Source of the DNA: Rhabdornis inornatus
Taxonomy: Eukaryota; Chordata; Aves; Passeriformes; Rhabdornithidae
DNA: 64,000 nt
Direction: 5' to 3'
Assembly (NCBI GenBank): GCA_013397075.1
Contig: VWZS01003944.1
Coordinates: forward strand, 193,520 to 257,519
Notes under the pieces: generated by a model
Told to the model about the DNA's origin: nothing
Databases searched by the model: none
What the model saw: only the letters and a program-made list of their open reading frames with translations
Position numbers and translations under genes: made by a program
In this document: one piece after another, positions 13,621-23,999 of the stretch
Layout of the letters: every line of letters starts with the position of its first letter
Position numbering within the stretch: the first letter of the stretch is position 1

Positions 13621-13971
13621 ATGTGCCCGGAGCGGGGTCTCGGGGGCGGCTGCGTTCTGACGATGCTGTGCCTCAGGAACACGGGACAGCGCCAGTGTCT
13701 GCAGCTCGGTGTCACCTCCTGCTCGGTGTCGCCAGCACCAGGTACTCTGACACTGGCTCTTCCGTGCCCAGCTCCGTGAGGGCTCAGGGGCCTCAGCTCA
13801 ATGTGCCCCCGAGCCCCGTCAGCACCACAGTGCTGTGAGGTCCGGGCCGAGGGCAGGATCGCTTTTGGCGACCCTGCGGAGGGCAGAGCACGGCGCCACC
13901 CAGGGAAAAGCCTCTGTAAAGCCACCACTGAGGACAGGATTTCTCACACCTCTCCTTATCCTCCCCAGCAT

Positions 13972-16355
13972 CACACTGGCTGCTTGCCAGCTCCCAGCAG
14001 TTGGGAGAGGCACCTTGGTGGCACGTTCTGTATTTCCCTCGTTCACTTCAAGGCTGTGGGAACAGAGGAACTGTGCAGCTTCCCTATCGGTGTGGACATT
14101 GTGTAGTGCCCGGTATAGCTGCTGGTGACACGAGGCACCCTGTTATTCACAGCAGCATTGTCATTTCCTGCTCTCTTCTCCTTGTCAGAGAGCACCATGG
14201 AATGTGTCTGTGGAGCTGGAAAGGGCTCTGGTAGGAGAGCAGCTCTGTGGAGTCAGCAGAAGGCAAGATGTTAACCTTTAGTTCCACAAGCACCACAGCT
14301 GGGAACAGAGGGAAGGCATTTCCTGCTGGAGAAGGTCTTGGCCTCATCAGTGCCAGGAAACGTGAGAACCAGAATAGAAATTAAAAGGAAGGAAGCAAAC
14401 AAGTTCACATCATTATGCAGTTGTGAAATGAGAGAAGACGAAGACTCGAATGCAGAGAGGAACTGAACATCAGAAAGAGCATGGGAAAAGATGAAGAGGT
14501 CCTGAGGGGAGAGCAAGAGGGATACAGAACGTCTCACTTGTCATTCTTGTGGATCTTGTACCCTCTTATCAGCAAATATCATGCTGGTGTTGCTGTTTCC
14601 TCATGTGCGCTGGTTTGCAGATAACACCTCAGCTTCAGCCAGGAATTTCCACTGGCTGGTGGAGCAGAATGAACACCCTTTCTTCTGGAGACACGTGTGG
14701 CTGGGCTGTGTGTGCCCAGCATGGTGTGGAGGGTGGTTGCTATGGATACTGATAGAAACTAAAGGGGAAGAAATGGCAGATGGGAGGAGGTTTTGCTCTG
14801 AGCGGTGGCAGGCAGTGGGGAGCAGCAGAGATTGCACCCACAGGGGCTGGGGAGGTGGACCTGTGCCTGCTGACTGCTGCACATGTCCCTTTGGTGGCAG
14901 GGGTGACACGAGCTGTGTCTGGCCTAGTGGATGTTCATGTCCCAGTGTCCCTCATGCCAGAGGTGGCAGGGGAATACAGGCGCTGGGCAGGAGCTGGGAT
15001 CTGAGTGCTCATGGCCGGAAGGGGGNGCGGAGGAGCCCGGGGGGCTCGAGAGCTCCGAGCCGCCCTCACCTGTGCCCGGCCGGGCCACCGGTGTTGTCCC
15101 GCCTGGCGCATCCTCGGGCCGGGCGCGCTCCCGAGGCGGCCGCGCGCTCCCGGGGCGGCGCCCCTGCCCGGCCCGCGCATGCGCGACAGCGCGGCGCCGC
15201 ACCGCCCCTCCACCGGGCAGCGGCCCCGAACATGGCGGCGCCCGGGGGGCTTCAGGCGCAGCGTGAGAGACGGCCAATCCCGCCGCCGGAGATTGGCGGG
15301 NCACACTGGCTGCTTGCCAGCTCCCAGCAGTTGGGAGAGGCACCTTGGTGGCACGTTCTGTATTTCCCTCGTTCACTTCAAGGCTGTGGGAACAGAGGAA
15401 CTGTGCAGCTTCCCTATCGGTGTGGACATTGTGTAGTGCCCGGTATAGCTGCTGGTGACACGAGGCACCCTGTTATTCACAGCAGCATTGTCATTTCCTG
15501 CTCTCTTCTCCTTGTCAGAGAGCACCATGGAATGTGTCTGTGGAGCTGGAAAGGGCTCTGGTAGGAGAGCAGCTCTGTGGAGTCAGCAGAAGGCAAGATG
15601 TTAACCTTTAGTTCCACAAGCACCACAGCTGGGAACAGAGGGAAGGCATTTCCTGCTGGAGAAGGTCTTGGCCTCATCAGTGCCAGGAAACGTGAGAACC
15701 AGAATAGAAATTAAAAGGAAGGAAGCAAACAAGTTCACATCATTATGCAGTTGTGAAATGAGAGAAGACGAAGACTCGAATGCAGAGAGGAACTGAACAT
15801 CAGAAAGAGCATGGGAAAAGATGAAGAGGTCCTGAGGGGAGAGCAAGAGGGATACAGAACGTCTCACTTGTCATTCTTGTGGATCTTGTACCCTCTTATC
15901 AGCAAATATCATGCTGGTGTTGCTGTTTCCTCATGTGCGCTGGTTTGCAGATAACACCTCAGCTTCAGCCAGGAATTTCCACTGGCTGGTGGAGCAGAAT
16001 GAACACCCTTTCTTCTGGAGACACGTTTGGCTGGGCTGTGTGTGCCCAGCATGGTGTGGAGGGTGGTTGCTATGGATACTGATAGAAACTAAAGGGGAAG
16101 AAATGGCAGATGGGAGGAGGTTTTGCTCTGAGCGGTGGCAGGCAGTGGGGAGCAGCAGAGATTGCACCCACAGGGGCTGGGGAGGTGGACCTGTGCCTGC
16201 TGACTGCTGCACATGTCCCTTTGGTGGCAGGGGTGACACGAGCTGTGTCTGGCCTAGTGGATGTTCATGTCCCAGTGTCCCTCATGCCAGAGGTGGCAGG
16301 GGAATACAGGCGCTGGGCAGGAGCTGGGATCTGAGTGCTCATGGCCGGAAGGGGG
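13972..16355. repeat. False 1054-bp duplication (13972-15025 and 15302-16355)
   Basis: The two copies align at a constant offset of 1330. The single difference I found is G at 14697 versus T at 16027. Copy 1 stops at the N at 15026 and copy 2 begins right after the N at 15301. Near-identity bounded by single Ns points to an assembly error or unmerged haplotypes and not a segmental duplication. No gene is recognisable inside; the 327-residue frame from 14581 exists only because it reads across both Ns. Confidence 0.85.
15027..15300 (-). promoter_or_regulatory. Displaced contig with NRF1 site and probable GFOD2 first exon
   Basis: Positions 15178-15300 repeat 13391-13513, while 15027-15177 are unique and CpG-dense. 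The piece therefore belongs in the gap at 13390. At 15175-15184 lies the palindrome GCGCATGCGC, the core NRF1 element, which copy 1 lost at its N. On the minus strand an exon-like segment ends at a strong donor CACAG|GTGAGG (exon edge 15070). The likely reading is a non-coding first exon of GFOD2 covering about 15250-15070, spliced to 8457. The donor and promoter elements are seen; the link to GFOD2 is inferred from position and strand. Confidence 0.55.
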
Positions 16356-16953
16356 GCAGGGCTCTGCAGGGCCGTGTACATCCCACAACCAGAACAGTGA
16401 TCAAGCCCTTCCCCGTGTCAAACCGCAATTCCCTGGGGGCTGGCAGGGTGTGTGTGTCCCCACCTGGGCTCAGTGAGCACAACCGATCACCAGATGGGTG
16501 TGGACATCACCCCCCATCCCCGCCGCCGTGACGGCAGCCCTGCTTCCTCCAAGGGGTCCATTCCCTGGTATAAAACAAAACAGACCGGTGGTGTGGGGAG
16601 GTGGTGCTGTCGGAAACTGGGGAAGTGACAGGGAGCTGCTAGGCTGGGCCCTAGACCAGTAGGAAATGGCCATCAGCAGCTCCCGGGGCATTACTCGGGT
16701 CTCAGGGCCAACAGTATGTGGTCAGGATGAAGCCAAAGGAGGAATCAGAGCAGAGAGGAGATAAGAATTGGGCTGAGGCAAGAGAAGGGGAAGAGAGGGG
16801 AAGCCTGTGAGCACAGAAGGAACTGCCTGGCCCAGTGGCAAAGGGGTGAGGTCCTGGCAAGGCTTCAGGTGCCCTTTGCTGAGCAGTGACCCTGCACTGC
16901 AGGGAGAGATGGAGACTCCCGGCCGATCCCACCAGGCACCCAGCATGGTCACC
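16356..16953 (+). promoter_or_regulatory. Upstream region of the Ig receptor, with a TATA-like box
   Basis: A TATAAAA at 16569-16575 lies about 385 bp before the chosen ATG. If used, transcription would begin near 16600. An in-frame upstream ATG at 16909 and another at 16945 would add a short non-hydrophobic N-terminal stretch. I prefer 16954 because it opens directly into the signal-peptide hydrophobic core. Confidence 0.3.
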
Positions 16954-19900
16954 ATGAGGCTGTTGGGAAGTTTGGAGCTCTGGCTGGCCAACATCTTTCT
17001 GCTGCTCCTCACCTGGCTGTCAGTTGGTGAGTCCCCCAGTGCCCTTGCCTCTGCTCTGAACTCTTCCCTCTTTGCTTATGCCTGCAGAAGGTGTGGAAAG
17101 TGCCTGCTGCTGCTTTTACCTCTCCTCCTGCATCATTTAACCCCTCTTCTGCAGCAGCACCTTGCCATGTGCCTTGCAGAGGGGTCCCCCTTGCAACTGT
17201 GCATGCACAGGCTCTGAGCTCCAGGGGCTTTGAACCAGCTTGGCCTTCAGCTGCAGGGAGAGAAAACAGCTGGGGGGAAGGAAACAGAAATGCTTATAAG
17301 CCTGATTACTGAGGAGGGGGGTCAGCTGCACATGGCATATGTGGATATTCCTTAAGACAAAACCGACTCCTGTAGGGTAGGTTTTTTTTTCCAGCAGGAC
17401 TTGCTCACCAGATTTCAGCCACAGTTGATGTGTTGGTAGGGTTAGATGTCATCTTGCGGTGTCTGCCTCAGGCAGGCTTGAGTAGCACTGCCAGGGAGGT
17501 GAAGTGGTTTAATGTCACCTGAAACGATGAAAAACAGCAGAATGGAGGTGGTGTAGAGAAGAAAAATTATCTGACCCAGCTCATCTTTGCCACTGTGAAC
17601 AAAGCACATGCAGGAACATACACTTGCAGGGTGGAAAATACAAAGAATACATCCAAGAACAGATGTTCTGAACTATGCAGGGGTGGTAAGGGACAGAAGT
17701 CCACTAACACCCCTCAGAGTGGATAGAAAGGACTGAAGAGAAATGAGAGAGGGAGGACTCAGCTGAGAATGTGTGAAGTGACTTCAGCTCAGAGGTTCAC
17801 TAGTGATTCTGAAGTACTCCAGAGTTAGGGGGTGGGATGAAGTCACAGAGGCTGCAGGGAGCTGTTTACTATATTTTCTTTGCTTCTCTAGGGCTGACCA
17901 CTGTCCACTGCCAATCCCCCAGTCCTGTTTCATGCTCCATGAAATGGTGGAGCATGAGGCACCTCCTGCTTGGGTGCCTATGTCACTGGTGGAGGAGGTG
18001 CCTTCCCCCTGATCCTCATGTTTTCAATCCTTCCTGAGACACAGAAAAGTTTGTGCAGTGCACAGCATCCAGTGGCACGAGTCAACAGGCAATATTTCAG
18101 TGTTGAGTGCTGAGGAATGGTTAGCAGCCAGGTTTGGAAAAGATCATCAGCTGCTGCAGAAAAGGATGGTCACTTCACTGTGTCTTTCATGAGTGACATG
18201 TGGGACAAGACCCTGTAAGATCATATATATATATATATTTCAGCTATCACTTCTGCTTTTGTTTCCTCCAGGAACAGTCAGTCTGCAGGCAGAGCCAGTC
18301 ACCACTGTGCCATCCAAGATTTGTTTGGAGAATCTCACGGTACAGGTGAAGTGGTACAAACCTGAATGCCTGGAGGGGGAGATTCAAACCAACACTATGG
18401 TTCTGGTAGAAAGCTCTATGAATTTCAGCCACTCAAGGCTTTGTACAGCCTGCACAGAAATCTCTATGTGTAGGGTCTCCATCACAAGACCAAACTCGAC
18501 AGACACTGGAAACAGTACACAAAAAGCACTTCCCAGAGAAAACTGTATGAATTTCAGCAGCTCAAACATGTGTACAGCCTGCACAGAAATCTCTATGTGT
18601 AGGGTCTCCATCACAAGACCAAACTCGACAGACACTGGAAACAGCACACAAAGAGCAGTTCCCAGAGAAAACGGTATGAATTTCAGCAGCTCAAGCCTGT
18701 GTACAGCCTGCACGGAAATCTGTGTGTGTACGGTCTCCATCACAACACCAAATTTGACAGACACTGGAAACAGCACACAAGCAGCAGTTCTCAGTAAGTG
18801 GCAGTGGGTCTGTTTCTGTGGGGGAGATGAGTGGGCAGACAAGGATGCTACATCCAGCACTCCTCTGGTTCTTCCATGCATTGTTCCCCCTGAAAGCATC
18901 CTGAGAACTGGAGGAGCCAAACCAGCACAGTCTCTTGGTTAAAAGAGTGGAGGGCAGGAGTCCTTAGGGAAAAACGAGGGAGGAACAGTAAGGGGGAAAA
19001 CAGCCAGATGTTTTCCCAGAAGTGGGTGGGACCCACTGCCAAACTGGGGTAGGTACCAGTGGATCAGAGGCTGTAGTGCTAGGAAGGGGCTCTGATGCCC
19101 CAACTACCCCCTGGATGAGTTTGGAGACCATTCCCCACAGGATTTTGTCAGCACCCCGAAGCTGGAGGTAGCTCAGGGTCTGGAAGCCCAAGTCTGGGAA
19201 GAAGCTGACCCTGCCATGAAGGAGCAATGGCAGCATGTGTCCCTGCATGGGGGGATGGTGGCTCATGAGTGTCTCTGTGATGTTGTGTGTGCAGACTTCC
19301 TGTGCATCCTCCTTGGTTTAGCAGTCGGGACATTCCTTCACATGCCGGTGATTGGCTTCCTGCTGTGGCAGCGCAGAAGGAACACAACAGGTTGGCATTT
19401 CTGCCTCAGCTGCTGGTCTGGACAAAGCCAGGCTTGGGAGATGTCCATCTTTGACATCCTGCTGCTCTTGGTCATTCTGTGTTCCCTTCACAAGTCTATT
19501 CTCCTGAACAAGCTGTCCCAGCGTGGTGAGAAGGTTCACCCCCCTCCCTTCCTTCTGGCCCCTTGCTGGTGGGAGTCTGATTATGGCACAACCTGTTGAG
19601 TGATTGAAACAGGTCTTGCATATCTAGAATTGTCCATCTCAGAGCTCTTCTCCAGCCCCTCCAAGGGCTTTTAAGCTCTTGCCGACTCCTCCAGCCCCTT
19701 GGCCATCTTCAGAAACACATAGCCAGTGTCTCATCCTCTCCCACAACAAAAGCAGATGTTTGCTTCATTCTTTCATTATTTTCCTTATTTAAAATAATGA
19801 TCATTGTCACTATTTTAACTACTGTTTAAACTAGGTTTCCTTTTTCAGGAGAGCTTCTGAATGAGGAAGTGGCAGAGGAGAATCAGACCAGTATGGTAAG

Positions 19901-20381
19901 CCAGGGGAGGCTTTGCACATGCTGCTTCCTCCTCCCTGTCAAAAAAAGCATTGTCTGTTGAATACCCACTTAAAGGATTTCATAGTAAAATCAGCTTTGC
20001 TTTCTGAAAACACGGTCCTAAACACTTATTAATTCCTATTAAATAAGGGCTTATGAGTGTTTGAGTAGGTGGCACTTCTGAGCAATCTGGGTAATGCTTG
20101 GGCAGCACAAAGAATTGTGCCAGTGGAAATATATTAGCAGGGGAGACACAGGAAGAAAAGCCAAGGCTCTACTCATTGCTCTCTCCCTGCAGGCAGCTCC
20201 GGTGACAGAGACTGAGGACCTGACCTATGCCAACCTGAATTTTGAAAAGAAGGGTACAGGACCTGCCTCCTCCAATGTCATTTACACTGAGATCAAGCCA
20301 TTGCAACAGAAGCAGAGTGGTGGGGATGGCAGTGCTGCCAACACATATGTGGATGTCTACCCAAAGGAAGAGGGCAAGTGA
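16954..20381 (+). CDS. Ig-superfamily transmembrane receptor with repeats and ITIM-like tail; V exon carries a stop
   Basis: Six exons fit with perfect phases: 16954-17026 (signal peptide, LLLL-rich core), 17395-17685 (V-type Ig: Cys in the B strand, VKWF, then AGTYTC), 18272-18793 (three 43-residue repeats), 19295-19390 (transmembrane helix followed by RRR), 19849-19895 and 20193-20381 (tail). All have GT/AG borders; the early exons are phase 1-1, as is usual for Ig genes. The conceptual product is 405 residues with LTYANL (Tyr355), VIYTEI (Tyr374) and TYVDV (Tyr395). The first two fit the ITIM consensus that recruits SHP phosphatases, and the tail resembles Siglec/SIRP-type inhibitory receptors. 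One TGA at 17520-17522 interrupts the V exon; a TGG there would make it intact, or skipping the exon keeps the frame (308 residues). It may be a polymorphic null, a sequencing error or a young pseudogene. Orthology is unassigned. Confidence 0.65.
17395..17685 (+). other. V-type Ig exon with in-frame TGA (17520-17522)
   Basis: The acceptor is a strong pyrimidine run ending CCAG at 17394, and the donor is G|GTAAGG at 17686. The 97 codons start and end in phase 1. The fold signature is clear: RC on the B strand, VKWF on the C strand, AHAGTYTC before the F-strand Cys, then further cysteines in NRCSELC. The block VNKAHAGTYTCRV resembles the same region of CD79A, but the tail of this gene is not ITAM-like, so CD79A orthology is not supported. 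Confidence 0.7.
17892..18220 (+). pseudogene. Possible decayed C1-type Ig exon
   Basis: After an acceptor-like CTCTAG (ending 17891) the phase-1 frame shows PHVFNPS, VQCTASSG and VLRNG, and another frame shows DGHFTVS. These fragments recall C1-set Ig domains (VFPPS, LTCTASGF, WLRNG, GTFTVSS). Stops occur at 18035-18037 and later in the same frame. If real, the ancestor had V-C1 architecture like SIRP proteins. The similarity is short and could be chance. Confidence 0.25.
18222..18242. repeat. (TA)n microsatellite before the repeat exon
   Basis: A short run of alternating AT lies about 30 bp before the acceptor at 18270-18271, in the usual branch-point and pyrimidine-tract zone. Length variation here could affect inclusion of the following exon. 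Confidence 0.6.
18418..18793 (+). repeat. Three tandem 129-bp coding repeats
   Basis: Copies begin at ATG 18418, 18547 and 18676, exactly 129 bp (43 codons) apart, so the frame is kept. Each encodes MNFS, then LCTACTEI or MCTACTEI, then a Cys-containing VSIT block and TDTGNSTQ. Every copy holds four cysteines or more and three N-glycosylation sequons (NFS, NST or NLT, NST). The third copy ends at the splice donor GTAAGT (18794), where the first two continue into PRENC or PRENG. Confidence 0.85.
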
Positions 20382-21055
20382 GGGAGGTGAGCAGCTTGTC
20401 GTCCACCTGTTGGGGTTGCCCTCCTCAAAAAGTAGGTGTTAGCTCATACAGCAGTGCTGTCTTGGTGACCAAAGACCCCTATTACCCCTGAGTGGCTGCA
20501 GAACCCTGCTTTATATTCCCCTGAAAGAAGCCACGTCTCACGGTGAGGGCAGGGCTCTTGAGTCCATTTTCCCCTTGCCTTCTGCAGCTCCAAGCACTGC
20601 CAAGTCTCAGCAACTCTTTTCACTGTCTCCAGTCACTGGCAGGCTCCTCTAGCTACTTGCTCCGTGTTCAGGAATGACACTTGTACATTGTATGGCCAAC
20701 ACAGTGTTCAGGAAGAGCTTGGTCCTGGATGTGCTGGGTGGCACAGCCATGAGAATTCCTGGAGCAATTTTCTGATTTTCTCTAGAGCAGGCACCTGCTG
20801 TGATGTGGGTTGACCTTACTCTTGTTCACTCACTTGAAACACAAGGGGCAAGGATGGAAAAGCATTGCTTGCTTCACAGAAGTGCTGCTGCAGTGATGGA
20901 CATGGATCTGTTTTGTACTGGGAGTGGCTAGGTGTTTTTGCTGGTTTGGTGGCAAATACCCTTTTCATGGGTGGAGCACTCTCTTTTGTGCCCTCTATTA
21001 TTGATAGTGTTGTGTTTATTGTGAGATTTTCAATAAAATTGTGATTCCCATTTGT
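20382..21055 (+). other. 3' UTR of the Ig receptor gene
   Basis: Following the stop at 20379-20381 there is non-coding sequence leading to AATAAA at 21032-21037 and a T/G-rich downstream element (TTGTGG near 21052). This is a credible polyadenylation site for the + strand gene. Confidence 0.55.
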
Positions 21056-23999
21056 GGTTTCGCCTGGTGTTTCCTCTGCTGTTGCAAGAGGATAGGGGAA
21101 GAGGAGCAGCTTGACTGGAGTTAATTTTCCCACTGAGTTTGAAACCAGCACATAGCTCTAATGATTTAGTGTTACAGCCACAACAGATGCTGAGGTTCAG
21201 AGATGACGCCGAAAAGATAGTCCAGATCTTCTGGATTATTCTCAGAGCATATGATCCAACTTGGGCAGATGTCCAACCATTAAACAAACACCGAACAACC
21301 AAGTGGTGTTTGCCTGACACAAGTGTGTAAAATCCAGAAGTGCAACCAAAGAAGGGGAAGAAGCTGCTGTGGGAAGACCATGGCCAATGGCTGACCCAGA
21401 GTGGGATCACAGAACAGAAGCAGTGAGGAACAGCTTGAGGTGGTGTGGAGATGGACTCTGAGAATCCTGGGATTGAGTAAAATGAAAATCAACAAATCAG
21501 AGTAAAGTGAAGGAATGTCAGTAAGGGTTGACAGAGTACCCATTGGATTTTTGAGTTCATTTAGCTAAACAAATGAGAATGTATAGAGCGGACAACCTTG
21601 AAAATTGATCATTAAAATTGACTTGCATGATTTTTAGGGGGATTGTAGACAGAAAGAATGAGGAGGACCCCCTCCCACTGAGTTGTAAGTTTGAGTAGAC
21701 CCTCTTGCTTTTCAAACCTTTCTGGGACCACAGTGCAGCTCAGTCCAATCTTAATCTCAGACCTGGACAATGCTTTATGCCTAATGCATTATCCATACAA
21801 AGTTGATTATAATTTAGAGTAACTACATGGATTAGTAACGTTTCATCGTATATACTCAGCAAGCTCTCAGTGACTTACTTGAGGATCTGTCATAGGTGGA
21901 TACTGAGGATATCTGTCATATCTCCACCTTGCATGAGGAAGGGTTCTCTTCATCTCAGGTAAGGTATTTCTAATTTTGAGAGGGCTCCCAGCTCAAGAGG
22001 GGAGTCACCGGTGTGCAGTCCGGCTGAAATTCAGGGACAGCTCTAATTGGGCTTTTCCTGGTAATGATAGTGGTAGAGTGAAGCACTGGCCTTCTGGTCA
22101 ATAGGACAGGTAAGATAGATTTCTGCTTAGTACTGATATCCTCTTTGGTGACAAGTGTTTATGTCATGGGCCAAGTACTCACACCCACCCCATCAGCTTC
22201 TCTGCCAGGCATGGCATGATCAGCACCTGCATGACCAAGTTCCATTCAATGCCCCATCAACATTCCTGCCACCAGTGACACAAACACCTGCACGAGCTTG
22301 GCTGTGATGGGGCAACTGTTGGAGTCAAACAGTTACCTGTCCTACAGTTACTCTGACCTAAAAGGATCCCATGATTCTGTATAGTCAGGTTGGGTGGCCC
22401 TGGGGCTGGACTAGCATAGCCCTTCTCTTGTGTCTATAGTGTGAAATGACTTATGTTGTTATTTAAAGGAGAAAAGGGTGTTTAAAAACCTTCAACTAAG
22501 AGATAGACCGATCATGAATTCAAGAAGAGCTAAGCCAGACACCTGAGACTTGTACTAACAACCTTGGTAGCCACTTATTATTTACTGAGTGGAGGGGAAG
22601 TTTCAGAGGAGGCAAATATAGCTGCAGAGTTCTTCAGAATGCCACTGGTCAAAACAGGCCATGAGGAAAACCACAAAGGACATAAACAGAATGACACACT
22701 AAGTTGCAAAGATGCAAAATTGGAAAGCTGAGGTACAAATCAAATTAAGACTAACAATGGCTGCCAGAGGCTCTGCATTTGCTTAACTGCCTTAAAAAGA
22801 AGAGGAGGGAAAAACATGGCCCATTGCTTCACTAGGGAAGAGTTATTGATCAATGAAATGGAAGAAGCTGGGACATTTATAATGCTGCATTTGCATCCTC
22901 CTTTATGGCCAAGGTTAGTGAGGAATCAGATCTGGGATAGCATTTTTAATAGGGAACCAGGCAAGAAGCCATGAAATAGCCTTGGAGCAATAACACCAGT
23001 GAGCAAGAGGCAGGGAAAGGTAGCCAGGGCTGCTGGAGGAACTCACTGAGGCAACCTCTCCAGTGCAGGCAGGAAGGGTGGGGGCAATCTTTGCCCATCG
23101 GCTATTTTTAAAAAGGTGAAGTAACTACTATAGGCAGAGCTGAGCCTCCAAATTTCACTTCTCAGAAAGATGCTATCACAAGCAGTTAAGCAAGCGTGTG
23201 AAGATAAAGCAATAATAAACACAATGCCCTCCTTGCCCCATGCTCCTCCATATTGAGAGGGTCCCTTGTCCCTGTATGCACCCAAGGCAGGTGGGTGAAA
23301 CATCCACTATTTTTCCTGCCAGGAGCATGGAGTGTGTCCTTGCTGCCCCCCAAGCTCTGCTGGCCAATAAAAGCAAGGCTGACTCATGCAGAGAAACAAA
23401 ATAAAAGTGCTGCTTCTCCCAGTTTGGACAAGAGGAAAGCAAAGTTTGGGGTAAGGGCTGCCTTTATCAGGGACCTCATAAAGAGATCTGATCTTCTACT
23501 ACCAATGAGGCTGAGAAAAGGCAATAAAACCCCCAAAGGCTGCAAGTGTGCAGAGGCTTTTGCCCATTTCCTTAAACCACTAGCAAGGAACAACAAGTTG
23601 GTTGGACAGGGGTTTATCACATAAATCCTGTCTCCTTGGGAGCTGTTCTCGCTGATGACAGAGACAGGGACTGGAGAGGAGTGAAAGGAGGGTCTGGAAG
23701 TTGTGCTCTGGAAGAAAGGGTCTTCAATCCCACCAGTGACAGCATGAGGCAGTGCAAGTGTGATTCCCAGAGTAGCAACTGAGGGGTCAGAAAGGAGTTT
23801 TCTTTAGTTTTCATTAACATCTGTTGTTTCCTGTGCATACCACAGGAAACATACCATATTCAAGTTGAGTTTTCAGAGGAACAATTTATGGAGAACTCCA
23901 AGATGCAACCTAACATTTGAACAGTTTAAGAAATCACTGAGAGGCTGAGTAGAAGGAGACACACTTAGAATACCACTAATACCAGCCTTAAAACAAAGG
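21056..23999. other. Intergenic, no gene seen
   Basis: I find no coding exon, RNA gene or clear repeat family. A CR1-like ATTCTGT octamer near 22370 is isolated and not enough to call. In human the equivalent flank of CIAPIN1 holds the chemokines CCL17 and CX3CL1 (from memory); no CC or CX3C cysteine pattern is visible here. Confidence 0.5.

Noticed and set aside
14581..15564. 327-codon + strand open frame
   Set aside because: It reads across the Ns at 15026 and 15301 and through falsely duplicated sequence; no splice support or family similarity.
13972..16355. True recent segmental duplication
   Set aside because: Both copies end at single Ns, only one base difference was found, and the intervening pieces fit the neighbouring gap.
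18384..18920. 178-codon minus-strand open frame opposite the repeat exon
   Set aside because: It is the antisense shadow of the three repeats; the + strand has matched splice phases and signal peptide, TM and tail exons.
17395..20381. Assigning the Ig receptor to CD79A
   Set aside because: The F-strand block is similar, but the tail lacks an ITAM (YxxL-x6-8-YxxL) and the repeat block has no counterpart.
22355..22385. CR1 3' tail from an ATTCTGT-type octamer
   Set aside because: There is only one octamer and no flanking CR1 similarity; the same applies to 37085-37100.
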